A DNA stretch of 64,000 nucleotides from Carboxylicivirga sediminis (GCF_018156225.1 NZ_JAGTAR010000004.1:124001-188000); one strand, 5' to 3'. Shown: positions 8,785 to 17,605, counted from the first letter of the stretch. Notes: generated from the letters alone by a model not told the origin. Numbers and translations are program-made.

Positions 8785-9639
8785 TTAGTTGTGTAATGTG
8801 CCGGTATTAATCACGGGCGTCGCTTCTTTATCACCGCACAAAACTACCATTAAATTACTAACCATTGAGGCCTTTTGATGTTCATCAAATTCAATGATCT
8901 CATCCTCAGATAGTCTGGTTAGTGCGTCTTCGACCATGCCCACGGCACCTTCAACAATTTTTTTACGCGCTGCAACAATAGCCACCGCTTGCTGACGTTT
9001 CAGCATCGATCCAGCTATTTCAGGAGCATAGGCGAGGTAACCAATGCGAGCTTCAGTTACTTCAATACCAGCTATGGCCAATCGTTCGGTGATTTCTTCT
9101 TCCAGGGCCTCATTAACTTCATGCATACCCGAACGCAAGGTTACTTCTGCCTGTTCATCATCAAAATTATCGTAAGGATAAGAACCGGCCAGTTTACGAA
9201 CGGCTGCATCTGTTTGGACTCTTACAAACTCTTCATAATGATCCACTTCGAAAGCGGCTTTGTAAGTATCCTTTACTTTCCATACCAATATTACATTGAT
9301 AAGGATGGGATTACCAATTTTGTCGTTGACTTTAACTTTGTCACTGTCAAAGTTGCGGGCTCTTAAAGAGATGCGCGTCTTGGTGTAAAATGGGTTGGCC
9401 CAGAAGAAGCCGTTGTCTTTCACAGTGCCTTTGTAGGCGCCAAATAAGACCAATACTTTCGACCCGTTCGGGTTCACAATAAAGAAGCCGGGCAGAATAG
9501 CCAGGATGAATGGGATAGCTATTATCAATGGATATAGCTCCAGTTTAATGATGGTGGTAAGGGTTGCCGCCAGCAACACCAGGAATACGATAAGCATCGT
9601 ATATCCACTGCTAGGTTTAGTTGTTTTTTCTGTTTTCAT
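8785..9639 (-). CDS. SPFH/band-7 domain membrane protein
   Basis: Stomatin/prohibitin/flotillin-type protein of 284 residues. Two hydrophobic segments (about 12-30 and 34-54) form an N-terminal hairpin, followed by the SPFH domain from FIVNPNGSKVLVLFGAYKG to about residue 200, with the conserved strand-turn NGFFWANPFY and the helix EEEITERLAIAGIEVTEARI. SPFH proteins oligomerise on membranes and are linked to protease partners and membrane domains. No NfeD or FtsH partner lies nearby; the partner here is a small RHH gene 3 bases downstream. I see no substrate-specific feature. Confidence 0.88.
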   Translation of the reverse strand: MKTEKTTKPSSGYTMLIVFLVLLAATLTTIIKLELYPLIIAIPFILAILPGFFIVNPNGSKVLVLFGAYKGTVKDNGFFWANPFYTKTRISLRARNFDSDKVKVNDKIGNPILINVILVWKVKDTYKAAFEVDHYEEFVRVQTDAAVRKLAGSYPYDNFDDEQAEVTLRSGMHEVNEALEEEITERLAIAGIEVTEARIGYLAYAPEIAGSMLKRQQAVAIVAARKKIVEGAVGMVEDALTRLSEDEIIEFDEHQKASMVSNLMVVLCGDKEATPVINTGTLHN

Positions 9640-9770
9640 AGTGATATCAAAATAGTATCACAATGATAAAATGATTTTATTAGATTGTCAAGCTTTACTG
9701 AAAAATATTATTCATATTAGATGATTATAAATCTCCTGGTTTACTATTTTAGCTTCTAAAATTTAACAAA

Positions 9771-10433
9771 ATGAAATATTGGCTCCTACTCTTTATATCC
9801 TTTTATACATTATTGAGCAATGCCACAAATTGGTGGTATCAAGGTTATGTGATAACCAATGATGATGAAAAGATCTATGGTGAGATTTATGTTCCGCCTC
9901 ATAGTCAGACAACAGGAGCATTAGTCATATCAGGAATTGATCTGGAAGGTTTTTATAATCGTGTCTGGTTCAAACACGATGGTTCAGAATCCGATTATGT
10001 ACCTGAAATGATTCGTGAATTTGGTTTTACATATATGGGAAGTGATTACAAATTTGAAAGCACTTGTCTGCATTTTAAGAGTATTGTTAAATCAGAGAGG
10101 ACCAAGCATCGGTTTTTAAATGTGGTGCATCGTGGAAATATCTCTTTACTTCGGGATTGCAGAATGTTCCAGGATGGTGTTGCTGGTAGAAGTGGCTATC
10201 CCGAATACTTAACTTATTATGATTATTACCTGTCCTCATCGGATGGTAAACTGATCCGTTTGTTTTCCTCAAATGAAACGGAAGACCTTAAAATGGTATT
10301 GGAGCAGTTAGGAATGGACAAGCGTTTTTTATATAGTATTGGAAGGATCAAGGTTCGAACGCTCGCCGATGTGCTCTATCAATACGACGTATGGTTATCT
10401 GAGCAAAAAAAGCCTGTACAGGTCGTTATCTGA
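9771..10433 (+). CDS. Exported protein of unknown function
   Basis: I do not recognise the family. The 220-residue product has a signal peptide (about 1-18, KYWLLLFISFYTLLSNA) and no lipobox. The mature part begins WWYQGYVITNDDEKIYGEIY, resembling Bacteroidota exported proteins with a repeated 'G.I.T.D...I.G.I' strand pattern, and looks beta-rich through residue 160, with a helical end. Convergent with the zinc permease gene, overlapping it by 8 bases. No catalytic motif visible. Confidence 0.6.
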   Translation: MKYWLLLFISFYTLLSNATNWWYQGYVITNDDEKIYGEIYVPPHSQTTGALVISGIDLEGFYNRVWFKHDGSESDYVPEMIREFGFTYMGSDYKFESTCLHFKSIVKSERTKHRFLNVVHRGNISLLRDCRMFQDGVAGRSGYPEYLTYYDYYLSSSDGKLIRLFSSNETEDLKMVLEQLGMDKRFLYSIGRIKVRTLADVLYQYDVWLSEQKKPVQVVI

Positions 10434-11235
10434 TTAGCTTAATCATCTTAAGAACGACAAATAGAACTGTTAGTGTGAAAATGATGGTCGCACCTGAAGG
10501 CAAGTCAAGAAAGTAAGCAATTAATAGCCCGGAGAGGCTTCCGACAACACTGATTAATACGGCACCAATCATCACTTTATTAAGATTTTTGGCATACAGA
10601 TTAGCCGCTGCTGCAGGAATCGTAAATAATGATAGTACCAGAATAATTCCCATTACTTTAATAGAAAGAACTATGGCGATAGATACTAATGCTGCACTGA
10701 TGTATTTGATGGTTTGAACAGGTAAACCGGATACCTTAGCAAAATCGGCATCAAAAGCGACAGTTACTATTGCTTGGTAATATAAGCTTATCAGAATGAT
10801 GCAAAGCATTGCTGTACCAGCCAGCCATATCAGATCGGTCACTTTAACTGTAAGTATATCGCCAAACAAAAAACCCATTAGGTTGGGGGTGTAGCCAGGT
10901 GTGAGAAATACAAAAAGGATACCGATAGCCATCCCAAGCGACCATAAAATAGCAATCGAACTGTCTTCTCTGATACCAGCTTTACTGCTGCTCCATTCGA
11001 TACCAAGGGCTGATAATACTGCAAAAATACCTGCACCTAAAAACGGTGGAAATCCTAGGTAGTAGGCAATACCCATGCCTCCAAATGATGCGTGAGTAAT
11101 ACCGCTGCTAATGAATACATTGCGACGAGCAACAATATAGCTGCCAATTATTCCTGCAATGATGGAAGATAATAAGGCGGCCAGCAGGGCATTACGGAAA
11201 AATGCAAAGCTGAATAGTTCAAGAAGTTCATTCAT
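10426..11235 (-). CDS. znuB: Zinc/manganese-type ABC transporter permease
   Basis: Inner-membrane permease of the ABC-3 family (ZnuB/TroC/MntB), 269 residues with about eight hydrophobic helices. Characteristic segments are ISSGITHASFGGMGIAYYLG near the N-terminus, VAFDADFAKVSG in the middle and SIKVMGIILVLSLFTIPAAAA. Last gene of a three-gene minus-strand operon, overlapping the ATPase gene by 8 bases. Zinc is preferred over manganese because the partner binding protein has a His-rich loop. Confidence 0.9.
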   Translation of the reverse strand: MNELLELFSFAFFRNALLAALLSSIIAGIIGSYIVARRNVFISSGITHASFGGMGIAYYLGFPPFLGAGIFAVLSALGIEWSSSKAGIREDSSIAILWSLGMAIGILFVFLTPGYTPNLMGFLFGDILTVKVTDLIWLAGTAMLCIILISLYYQAIVTVAFDADFAKVSGLPVQTIKYISAALVSIAIVLSIKVMGIILVLSLFTIPAAAANLYAKNLNKVMIGAVLISVVGSLSGLLIAYFLDLPSGATIIFTLTVLFVVLKMIKLIR

Positions 11236-11968
11236 GGCCGTGATGTTTTAATACCCTGTGCGGAACATGACCGTGGCTGACGAGTTCAATTGGGCAGTTA
11301 TACGATTGGAGAATTTCATTGGTAATCTTATTCGAAGGGTGGTAATGCAAACCACCATTGACACAAGCGATGGTTTTAACCATAGAAGAGATAGTCCCAA
11401 CATCGTGTGAGACCAATAATATCGCCATTTGCTCATTTAGTTCACCAAGCAGATTATACAAATTAGCCTCAAATGTTTTGTCAACATAGGTATTAGGTTC
11501 GTCCAGAATCAACAGATTTGGATTACTGATTAAAGCTCTGCATAAGAATACGCGCTGCATTTGTCCGCCTGAAAGCTCCCCAATTGGCACATTGTGTGAT
11601 CTATCCAGGCCTATAAATTCAAGCAGTTCATCAACTCTAATAAGCTGTTCTTTATTTGCTCTCTTCCACCATTTGTCTGTAGCAAACCGGCCGGATAAAA
11701 CTACATCTTTGATGGTGACCGGAAATTGCTTATCGATAGTGTTAACTTGTGGAAGGTAGCCAATATTGACCTTATCAGATTTGATTATCCGACCCGATAG
11801 TGGCTGAATCAGGTTCAGTATAACTTTAAGAAGCGTTGTTTTGCCACCACCATTTGGTCCTATTATGCCTATAAAATCGTTGGAATGAACTGTTAAGTTT
11901 ACCTGGTTCAAAACAACGTTTTTGTCATAAGCTGCCCGAATGTTATCAAGCTGAATAAGTGGTTCCAT
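11228..11968 (-). CDS. znuC: Zinc/manganese-type ABC transporter ATPase
   Basis: ATP-binding subunit, 246 residues. Walker A GPNGGGKTTL, Q-loop near YLPQVNTID, ABC signature LSGGQMQR, Walker B LLILDEPN and switch His in LLVSHDVG are all intact, so it should hydrolyse ATP. One base separates it from the binding-protein gene upstream, and it overlaps the permease gene downstream. The end carries several His residues (SHGHVPHRVLKHHGHE), which could contact metal or be incidental. Confidence 0.92.
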   Translation of the reverse strand: MEPLIQLDNIRAAYDKNVVLNQVNLTVHSNDFIGIIGPNGGGKTTLLKVILNLIQPLSGRIIKSDKVNIGYLPQVNTIDKQFPVTIKDVVLSGRFATDKWWKRANKEQLIRVDELLEFIGLDRSHNVPIGELSGGQMQRVFLCRALISNPNLLILDEPNTYVDKTFEANLYNLLGELNEQMAILLVSHDVGTISSMVKTIACVNGGLHYHPSNKITNEILQSYNCPIELVSHGHVPHRVLKHHGHE

Positions 11969-11969
11969 C

Positions 11970-12845
11970 TTATTGTTGTTCCAGATGACTGATAAATCGA
12001 TCCATCTCCTTTAGCCATTCATAGGAAAGTGGGTTAACTTGTGTAGTTTCGGCACCAATTTCATCTGCAATAACCTGGGCATTTGTTTGGTCAAACTCCT
12101 GTTGGATATAGATGGTTCGGATATGCTTTTGATGAGCTAATTCAATGGTTGCTTTTAAACGAGAAGGAGAAGGTGTTTTACCTTCAAATTCAATCGTTAA
12201 TTGTTCAAATCCATAGTCTCTGGCCAGGTAAGTATAGGCAGGATGAAATATCATAAATGCCAGACTGTCATTCTTTGCTTGCAGATTGTTCAAACGTTCA
12301 TCCATCTCATCCAATTGATTCAGGAATTGCTCATGATTTAAGGCAATCAGCTCTTTGTATTGTGGAAAAAGTTCAGTCAGGTAGCTTTTTAGATTTTTCA
12401 TGATGCGCCTCACTTGTTTGGGTGATGTCCATGTATGCGGATCAACACCTGCTGAGCAAACATGGCCCGGCTCATGGTTATGATGATGATGCTCTCCCTG
12501 AATCATTTCAATGCCTTTAGACAGATCGTACCATTGCATGGTTTGGTTGGCCGCTTTTAGCTTATCTGCCCAACTTGATTCAAATCCCAGATGGCCCATT
12601 TTTATATATGCCACAGAACCTGATAGCTTTTTGATTTGAGCTACAGATGGTGCATAACTAGCATGGTCAGCGCCTTGTGGAATCATGATGTTAACTTCAA
12701 TAGAATCTTTTAGAAGGTGATCAATGAAATACTTCTGTGGAGCAATGCTTACCGACACAATTGGCTTTTCATTGGTCTCTTTGGCAGTTTGGCAGCCTGT
12801 AAGAATAACAATCGCCAGTAAGCTGACTAATATCGCTTTTGTCAT
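11970..12845 (-). CDS. znuA: Zinc-binding lipoprotein of ABC importer
   Basis: Cluster A-I (TroA-like) metal-binding protein, 291 residues, lipobox ending at Cys18 (VILTGC). Metal ligands are visible as His in GADHASYAPS, the His-rich loop GEHHHHNHEPGHVCSAG followed by VDPHTW, His in MIFHPAYTYLA, and a late acidic ligand in IYIQQEFDQTNAQ. The His-rich loop is characteristic of zinc rather than manganese proteins. First gene of the operon; a 21-bp palindrome lies over its promoter. Confidence 0.92.
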   Translation of the reverse strand: MTKAILVSLLAIVILTGCQTAKETNEKPIVSVSIAPQKYFIDHLLKDSIEVNIMIPQGADHASYAPSVAQIKKLSGSVAYIKMGHLGFESSWADKLKAANQTMQWYDLSKGIEMIQGEHHHHNHEPGHVCSAGVDPHTWTSPKQVRRIMKNLKSYLTELFPQYKELIALNHEQFLNQLDEMDERLNNLQAKNDSLAFMIFHPAYTYLARDYGFEQLTIEFEGKTPSPSRLKATIELAHQKHIRTIYIQQEFDQTNAQVIADEIGAETTQVNPLSYEWLKEMDRFISHLEQQ

Positions 12846-12891
12846 TTATATCTGTTTGTAATGCGGTTGTATACCATAGTATTTGCTATCG

Positions 12892-12923
12892 CAAAAATAC
12901 TAGAATACAGTTAATATTGCAAC
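12892..12923 (-). promoter_or_regulatory. znuA promoter (-7 and -33 elements)
   Basis: Read on the minus strand, TATTTTTG (12899-12892) matches TAnnTTTG. Twenty bases upstream is GTTG (12923-12920), one mismatch from the TTTG -33 element. The predicted start of transcription lies about 40 bases before the znuA ATG. The -33 element is inside the palindrome listed next. Confidence 0.55.
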
Positions 12924-12935
12924 AATGTTGCAATA
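12915..12935. promoter_or_regulatory. 21-bp perfect palindrome, candidate Zur operator
   Basis: Arms TATTGCAACA and TGTTGCAATA are exact reverse complements around a single central A. It overlaps the -33 region of the zinc importer promoter, where a Fur-family zinc repressor would block transcription. Size and symmetry match Fur/Zur operators. No regulator gene is in the window, so the identity of the protein is inference. A shorter inverted repeat, TTTGC-N4-GCAAA (12882-12895), overlaps the -7 element. Confidence 0.6.
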
Positions 12936-12955
12936 AATATCAGACTCTGGAGTCT

Positions 12956-13804
12956 TTAATGACTTTGGCCAAACAATTCAAACACAGCTCCGGTATATGT
13001 TTTAGAAACAGGTACTTCAACTAAAGGTTGCGTGTTTAGTTTAATACGCAGACCTTCTTTGGTTCGTTCAATCAGCTTAACTTTCTGAAAATTGACCATA
13101 TAAGAGCGATGGACACGTATGACTTCAAATGGCTTAAGAGTGTCTTCCAGCCGTTTGAGTGTATTACGCAGAAGAAACTTTTCCTGTTTATTGTGATTTG
13201 AATAATAGATAGTAACATAATTGTCGGCACCTTGCAGGTAGAGTAAGTCTTCCAGTTTAATAGTTAATCGCATGGTTCCTTTTTCATCTCTGAACGGTAC
13301 CATCCCAATTTTCTCCGTATTTTGATTATTGCCTTCTGCAATAGCCTCCAGTTTTTCTTTATTGTCTATCCAGGCAAAGTATAGCCAGGTAACTGTATAT
13401 GGAATGAGTAACACCAGTGCCGTATTTTGGATGGAAACTTTAATAGCCTCATCAAATGATCTGGGATCATGCAAAATCAGCATCTCGTATAGTGTATAAA
13501 ACAATGACATGCTACTTATCTCAATAGCAATCCAGATAAGGTAACGACCAATTGAAATATATTTCCCCCTTTTGGCCAGCTGGTACATGATGATACGGCT
13601 GATGACAACCACCAGTACGCCAGTTAGTATCACCAGGCTGGAATATAAAAGAAGTTCCAGCTTTGATATATTAAACCAGGTGGTAACACCAAATGGTGCA
13701 TAGATATTAATAAATACCAATGCAAACGCAGCCGTAAAAAGAATAAGACTGACAATATTCTTTTTCTTGACCAGATAGGATGGTATTTTTTTGCTTAAAT
13801 CCAT
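12956..13804 (-). CDS. Membrane-bound LytTR-family transcription regulator
   Basis: Start placed at the ATG giving MDLSKKIPSYLVKKKN; an upstream ATG at 14017 would add 71 residues with no family character. The 282-residue protein has four hydrophobic helices (about 18-36, 52-72, 88-108 and 122-145), a linker, and a C-terminal LytTR DNA-binding domain (about 180-280; EDLLYLQGADNYVTIYY, NTLKRLEDTL, VIRVHRSYMVNFQKV). There is no receiver domain or histidine kinase nearby, so the membrane part may itself sense a signal. Divergent from the hydrolase-like gene at 14045, a plausible target. Typical of Bacteroidota one-component LytTR proteins. Confidence 0.85.
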   Translation of the reverse strand: MDLSKKIPSYLVKKKNIVSLILFTAAFALVFINIYAPFGVTTWFNISKLELLLYSSLVILTGVLVVVISRIIMYQLAKRGKYISIGRYLIWIAIEISSMSLFYTLYEMLILHDPRSFDEAIKVSIQNTALVLLIPYTVTWLYFAWIDNKEKLEAIAEGNNQNTEKIGMVPFRDEKGTMRLTIKLEDLLYLQGADNYVTIYYSNHNKQEKFLLRNTLKRLEDTLKPFEVIRVHRSYMVNFQKVKLIERTKEGLRIKLNTQPLVEVPVSKTYTGAVFELFGQSH

Positions 13805-14044
13805 GGTGTATAAAGATGCACTAAAATCTTTAATTATGATGGCAAAGATGATTGGTTTTTGGTGCTTCATCAAAAAATTGACCCCGAATTTAATCCCAAT
13901 ATTTGAAATTTCACCCCTAAATATGGTTTTTAAGCCCAGTAAACCTGTGTAAATCACATAAAATTGCAAAGCTAGCGATTCTTGATTTGGTTTGCATTCG
14001 AAGATGACAATGTGCATCTGATTAGCGTATAATTATGAAACTCC

Positions 14045-15175
14045 ATGAATTATTTTTTTCTATATCAAACTCTGAAAGCACAATTTTCATCGGGAGATGC
14101 CACACACACTCCCGGTGAGAGTGCTTTTGGTTTTTATACGCATGAGTTTCATTCGAGGCAATCTATTCCATACCTCACCCAGGCAACTTCTCCATTCGAT
14201 ATTGAGTGTTCAGAGACTAACTTGAATAAGGATTTTACATATCCCGTTTTTCATCCTGATAAAGGCATCGCATCTGAAGGGTGCATTATTTTATTGCATG
14301 GTCTTAATGAGCGCTCATGGGATAAGTATTTGCCGTGGGGTTATCAATTGGCAAATTATACCAGAAAGACTGTCATCTTATTTCCTATAGCGTATCATAT
14401 GAACCGTTCACCAAAGGAATGGTGTGACCCTCGTAAGATGAATGCTTTTGTTAAGGAGCGAAAGACGACCATTCCAGGTATTGATGGTTTGAGTGTAGCT
14501 AACGTGGCTTTAAGTGATCGATTGACAAAGCATCCCGAACGTTTCTTCCTTTCCGGATATCAGGCTGCCAATGATTTACTTGATTTAATTGCTTCCATAC
14601 GTGAAGGGGAGCATGCACTGATTAAAAAAGATGCGCAGATTGATTTTTTTGCCTATTCAATCGGTTCTTTCCTGTCTCAAATTATGTTTTTGGCACATGG
14701 AGATGATGTGTTAGCCAACAGCCGACTGTTTGTATTTTGTGGAGGCAGTGTTTTTGAGGATTGGCAGGGGGTATCGCGGTTCATAATGGATAGTAAGGCA
14801 TTTAATCGCCTGCAGGATTATTATAAGAGTGACCAGCAGTTTAATAATACAGCGGTTAAACGTATTATTAGTAATACAGCCTTAGGGCAGGCGTTTGTCG
14901 ATATGATTTCGATGAAGAACCTAAGAAAAAGGAGTAACAGCTATATTACGGCATTAAAAGATCGGATGGCTGCTGTTGTTTTGAAGAATGATACTGTGGC
15001 TGTTGCTGATAAAGTAAAACATACATTAAGCGGAATGCAGGTAGAGGAATGGGATTTTAATTATGCTTATTCCCACATCATGCCATTTCCATTGCTTTCT
15101 AATAAATTGGTTAATCAGGTTAATGAGGCTTTTGACAAATTAATGTTAAGGGCTACCCTGCTTTTTACAACATAA
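14045..15175 (+). CDS. Alpha/beta-hydrolase-like protein (DUF6051-like)
   Basis: A 376-residue protein without signal peptide. The strand-loop GCIILLHGLNERSWDKYLPW looks like the HG oxyanion region of an alpha/beta hydrolase, and DFFAYSIGSFLSQIMFLAHG resembles a nucleophile elbow (Tyr-Ser-Ile-Gly-Ser). A later AYSHIMPF could supply the catalytic His. I associate it tentatively with the Bacteroidota DUF6051 family. Substrate unknown. Divergent from the LytTR regulator and followed by a strong bidirectional hairpin. Confidence 0.7.
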   Translation: MNYFFLYQTLKAQFSSGDATHTPGESAFGFYTHEFHSRQSIPYLTQATSPFDIECSETNLNKDFTYPVFHPDKGIASEGCIILLHGLNERSWDKYLPWGYQLANYTRKTVILFPIAYHMNRSPKEWCDPRKMNAFVKERKTTIPGIDGLSVANVALSDRLTKHPERFFLSGYQAANDLLDLIASIREGEHALIKKDAQIDFFAYSIGSFLSQIMFLAHGDDVLANSRLFVFCGGSVFEDWQGVSRFIMDSKAFNRLQDYYKSDQQFNNTAVKRIISNTALGQAFVDMISMKNLRKRSNSYITALKDRMAAVVLKNDTVAVADKVKHTLSGMQVEEWDFNYAYSHIMPFPLLSNKLVNQVNEAFDKLMLRATLLFTT

Positions 15176-15200
15176 CGAGAATGATTGAATGTTAACCTGA

Positions 15201-15241
15201 AAAAAAGGGCGATGAGTTAAACGTAACCATCGCCCTTTTTT
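15201..15241. terminator. Bidirectional rho-independent terminator
   Basis: Fourteen-base stem AAAAAAGGGCGATG / CATCGCCCTTTTTT with an inner GTTA/TAAC pair, A-tract on one side and T-tract on the other. It sits between the convergent hydrolase-like gene and tkt and can end both. Confidence 0.9.
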
Positions 15242-15260
15242 AGAATTATTTTGTATTTGC

Positions 15261-17282
15261 TTAGCCTAGCATCTCAGTAACTTGTTTAAGTACGTTTTCG
15301 CCAGTGAAGCCAAATTTCTCGTCCAATACAGTGTAAGGAGCCGAGTAACCAAAGTGATCCAGTCCCCAAACTGTGCCGTTAAGACCAACCAAACCTTCCA
15401 AAGTAACAGGTAGTCCTGCTGTCATACCAAATCGTGGCACATCTGCTGGCAATACTTCAGCCTGGTAAGCTTTATCTTGGTTGCGGAATAAACCTTCTGA
15501 TATAACAGAAACAACATTTACTTTCAAGCCTTTCTGTTCACGCAGTAACTTAGCACCTTCAACCAAGGTTCCAACTTCTGAACCAGATGCCAGTAGCACA
15601 ACGTCAGGCATATCAGCATCCTTTTCAACAATGTAGGCTCCTTTTTCGGCCTGTAGTGCATTATTGTAGCTACTATCAGGTAAATTAGGAATATTCTGAC
15701 GTGAAAGAATCAATGCAGTTGGTGTTTTAGTATTCTCCATTGCCATCTTCCAGGCTACAGTTGTTTCATTGACATCAGCCGGACGAACAACCAGCATGCC
15801 GTTGTCACCATGGTGATTCTTCAGTTTTTCTAACAGGCGAATCTGTGCTTCCTGCTCAATAGGCTGGTGAGTAGGTCCGTCTTCGCCAACACGGAATGCA
15901 TCATGAGTCCAAACATACTTAACCGGCAATTGCATTAAGGCAGCCATACGGGCAGTTGGTTTCATGTAATCAGAGAATACAAAGAAAGTACCACATACTG
16001 GAATTACACCACCGTGCAAGGCTATACCATTGGCAATGGCACCCATAGTTAGCTCAGCCACACCAATTTGCAGGAAGGCTCCTGAGAAATCACCTTTCTT
16101 GAATACTGTGGTTTTCTTTAAGAAACCATCAGTTTTATCTGAGTTAGCCAAATCGGCCGACATCACAATCATGTTTTCAACTTGCTCAGCGAATACGCCA
16201 AGAACAGTTGATGAAGCACCGCGTGTAGCTGCTCCTGCCTTTTGCTCAATGGCCGCATAATCGATATTGGTTTCACCAGAGATGAATTGAGCCAGCTTGG
16301 CTGCCAATTCAGGATTAGCTTTTGCCCATTCAGCTTGTTCAGCCTTTTTATCAGCAACATATGCTGCTTTTTTGTTGTTGGCTTCATTATAAAGCGCTTC
16401 AACCTCGGCAAATACCTGGAATGGATTTTCAACCTCAGCACCCAGGTTCTTAAGTGTGTCGGCAAATGAAGCACCAGCTGCACTCAATGGCTGTCCGTGT
16501 GTTGAAACCTGCTTTTCGAATGAGTCGCCGCTTGCAGTAACAGCACCTTTACCCATAATGGTTTTACCAATAATCAGGAATGGTTTTTCTGTTTCAGCAC
16601 TTGCTGCATCTAAAGCCTTTCGAATCTGGTCATGGTCGTTACCATCAATAGTCATGGTAGCCCATCCCCAGGCTTCGTATTTCTTAGCAGTATCTTCAAT
16701 GGTTACATCATCAGTAACTGTTGATAGTTGAATGTCGTTTGAATCATAGAACATTACCAGATTGCCAAGGCCAAGGTGTCCGGCAATACGGCCAGCACCC
16801 TGCGAAATTTCTTCCTGGATACCCCCATCTGAAATGAATGTGTAAATATTGTGGCTCATCCATTCACCAAAACGTGCGGCTAAAAAGCGCTCTGCAATAG
16901 CAGCACCAACTGCCATTACATGACCTTGTCCAAGTGGGCCTGATGTATTTTCAACTCCTCTTGCAAAATCCACTTCAGGGTGACCAGGTGTTGGGCTTCC
17001 CCACTGGCGGAAGTTAGCAAGTTCTTCCATGCTATAAGTACCTGTTAATGCTAATCCGGCATATAACATTGGTGACATATGTCCTGGGTCAAGGAAAAAA
17101 CGGTCGCGGTTAAACCAGGTGCGATCCGCCGGGTCATAGTTCAAATACTCCGAAAACAATACATGCATAAAATCTGCTCCCCCCATTGCACCACCGGGGT
17201 GACCTGATTTTGCTTTTTCAACCATTGCGGCTGATAAAATCCGAATGTTGTCGGCTGCCAACTTTGAAATGTTCTTGTCCAT
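15261..17282 (-). CDS. tkt: Transketolase
   Basis: Thiamine-diphosphate enzyme of the non-oxidative pentose phosphate pathway, moving two-carbon units between sugar phosphates. 673 residues, normal for the full two-chain-in-one form. N-terminal domain opens with KLAADNIRILSAAMVEKAKSGHPGG; the diphosphate-binding segment is SDGGIQEEISQGAG with YDSNDIQLS; the pyrimidine domain starts near residue 345, with VCGTFFVFSDYMKPTARMAA and THDAFRVGEDGPTHQPIEQ, holding the catalytic acidic residue and substrate-binding His. Monocistronic between a strong terminator and a long structured leader. Confidence 0.97.
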   Translation of the reverse strand: MDKNISKLAADNIRILSAAMVEKAKSGHPGGAMGGADFMHVLFSEYLNYDPADRTWFNRDRFFLDPGHMSPMLYAGLALTGTYSMEELANFRQWGSPTPGHPEVDFARGVENTSGPLGQGHVMAVGAAIAERFLAARFGEWMSHNIYTFISDGGIQEEISQGAGRIAGHLGLGNLVMFYDSNDIQLSTVTDDVTIEDTAKKYEAWGWATMTIDGNDHDQIRKALDAASAETEKPFLIIGKTIMGKGAVTASGDSFEKQVSTHGQPLSAAGASFADTLKNLGAEVENPFQVFAEVEALYNEANNKKAAYVADKKAEQAEWAKANPELAAKLAQFISGETNIDYAAIEQKAGAATRGASSTVLGVFAEQVENMIVMSADLANSDKTDGFLKKTTVFKKGDFSGAFLQIGVAELTMGAIANGIALHGGVIPVCGTFFVFSDYMKPTARMAALMQLPVKYVWTHDAFRVGEDGPTHQPIEQEAQIRLLEKLKNHHGDNGMLVVRPADVNETTVAWKMAMENTKTPTALILSRQNIPNLPDSSYNNALQAEKGAYIVEKDADMPDVVLLASGSEVGTLVEGAKLLREQKGLKVNVVSVISEGLFRNQDKAYQAEVLPADVPRFGMTAGLPVTLEGLVGLNGTVWGLDHFGYSAPYTVLDEKFGFTGENVLKQVTEMLG

Positions 17283-17336
17283 TACGTTTTTAAAATTTTT
17301 TAGATTTCATACAGTCATTGTTGCTGTATGGAACTA

Positions 17337-17368
17337 GTTGTTAGGCCTGTTAAGCCAGGCCTAGCAAC
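17337..17368 (-). promoter_or_regulatory. Hairpin in 5' leader of tkt
   Basis: Thirteen-base stem (17337-17349 with 17356-17368, one T-G pair, core TAGGCCTG/CAGGCCTA) and a six-base loop. Flanked by smaller inverted repeats ATACAG/CTGTAT (17309-17329) and CAACAG/CTGTTG (17365-17386). No T-run follows, so it is not a standard terminator. Confidence 0.55.
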
Positions 17369-17433
17369 AGGTTGCTATTGCTGTTGATGTTTATAAAAAC
17401 CGCACAGCAGCAGAACCGTCTTCAAACATGGCG

Positions 17434-17441
17434 CAAAAATA
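17434..17441 (-). promoter_or_regulatory. Bacteroidota -7 element of tkt
   Basis: Minus-strand TATTTTTG matches TAnnTTTG. It would give a transcript with a leader of about 145 bases covering all three hairpins. No exact -33 TTTG. Confidence 0.4.
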
Positions 17442-17573
17442 CACTTTTTTCTGAACCCTATAAATTTAAATAGATATGACTTTTGTTGCTTTTGGCTGAT
17501 CTGCCACTTCTTATGAGGAATTTAACTGCTATGTGCTATGCTAAACGGTAGGTGAAGAATGGCAGGTAATTGT

Positions 17574-17581
17574 TACTTTTG
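17574..17581 (+). promoter_or_regulatory. Bacteroidota -7 element of pdxB
   Basis: TACTTTTG, an exact TAnnTTTG match, 24 bases before the pdxB ATG. No clear -33 element. Confidence 0.4.
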
Positions 17582-17605
17582 TGTTTGAAATAATAGGATG
17601 TAGCT

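Larger units (their letters stand above)
17283..17605. other. Structured leader of tkt and divergent promoters (323 bases, no gene)
   Basis: Holds three consecutive inverted repeats on the tkt side (17309-17386), a -7-like element for tkt at 17434-17441 (minus strand, TATTTTTG) and one for pdxB at 17574-17581. No open frame with coding character was seen. Confidence 0.6.

Noticed and set aside
8602-9639. SPFH-RHH pair as a toxin-antitoxin system
   Set aside because: The RHH gene is second and SPFH proteins are not known toxins; cotranscription alone is not enough.
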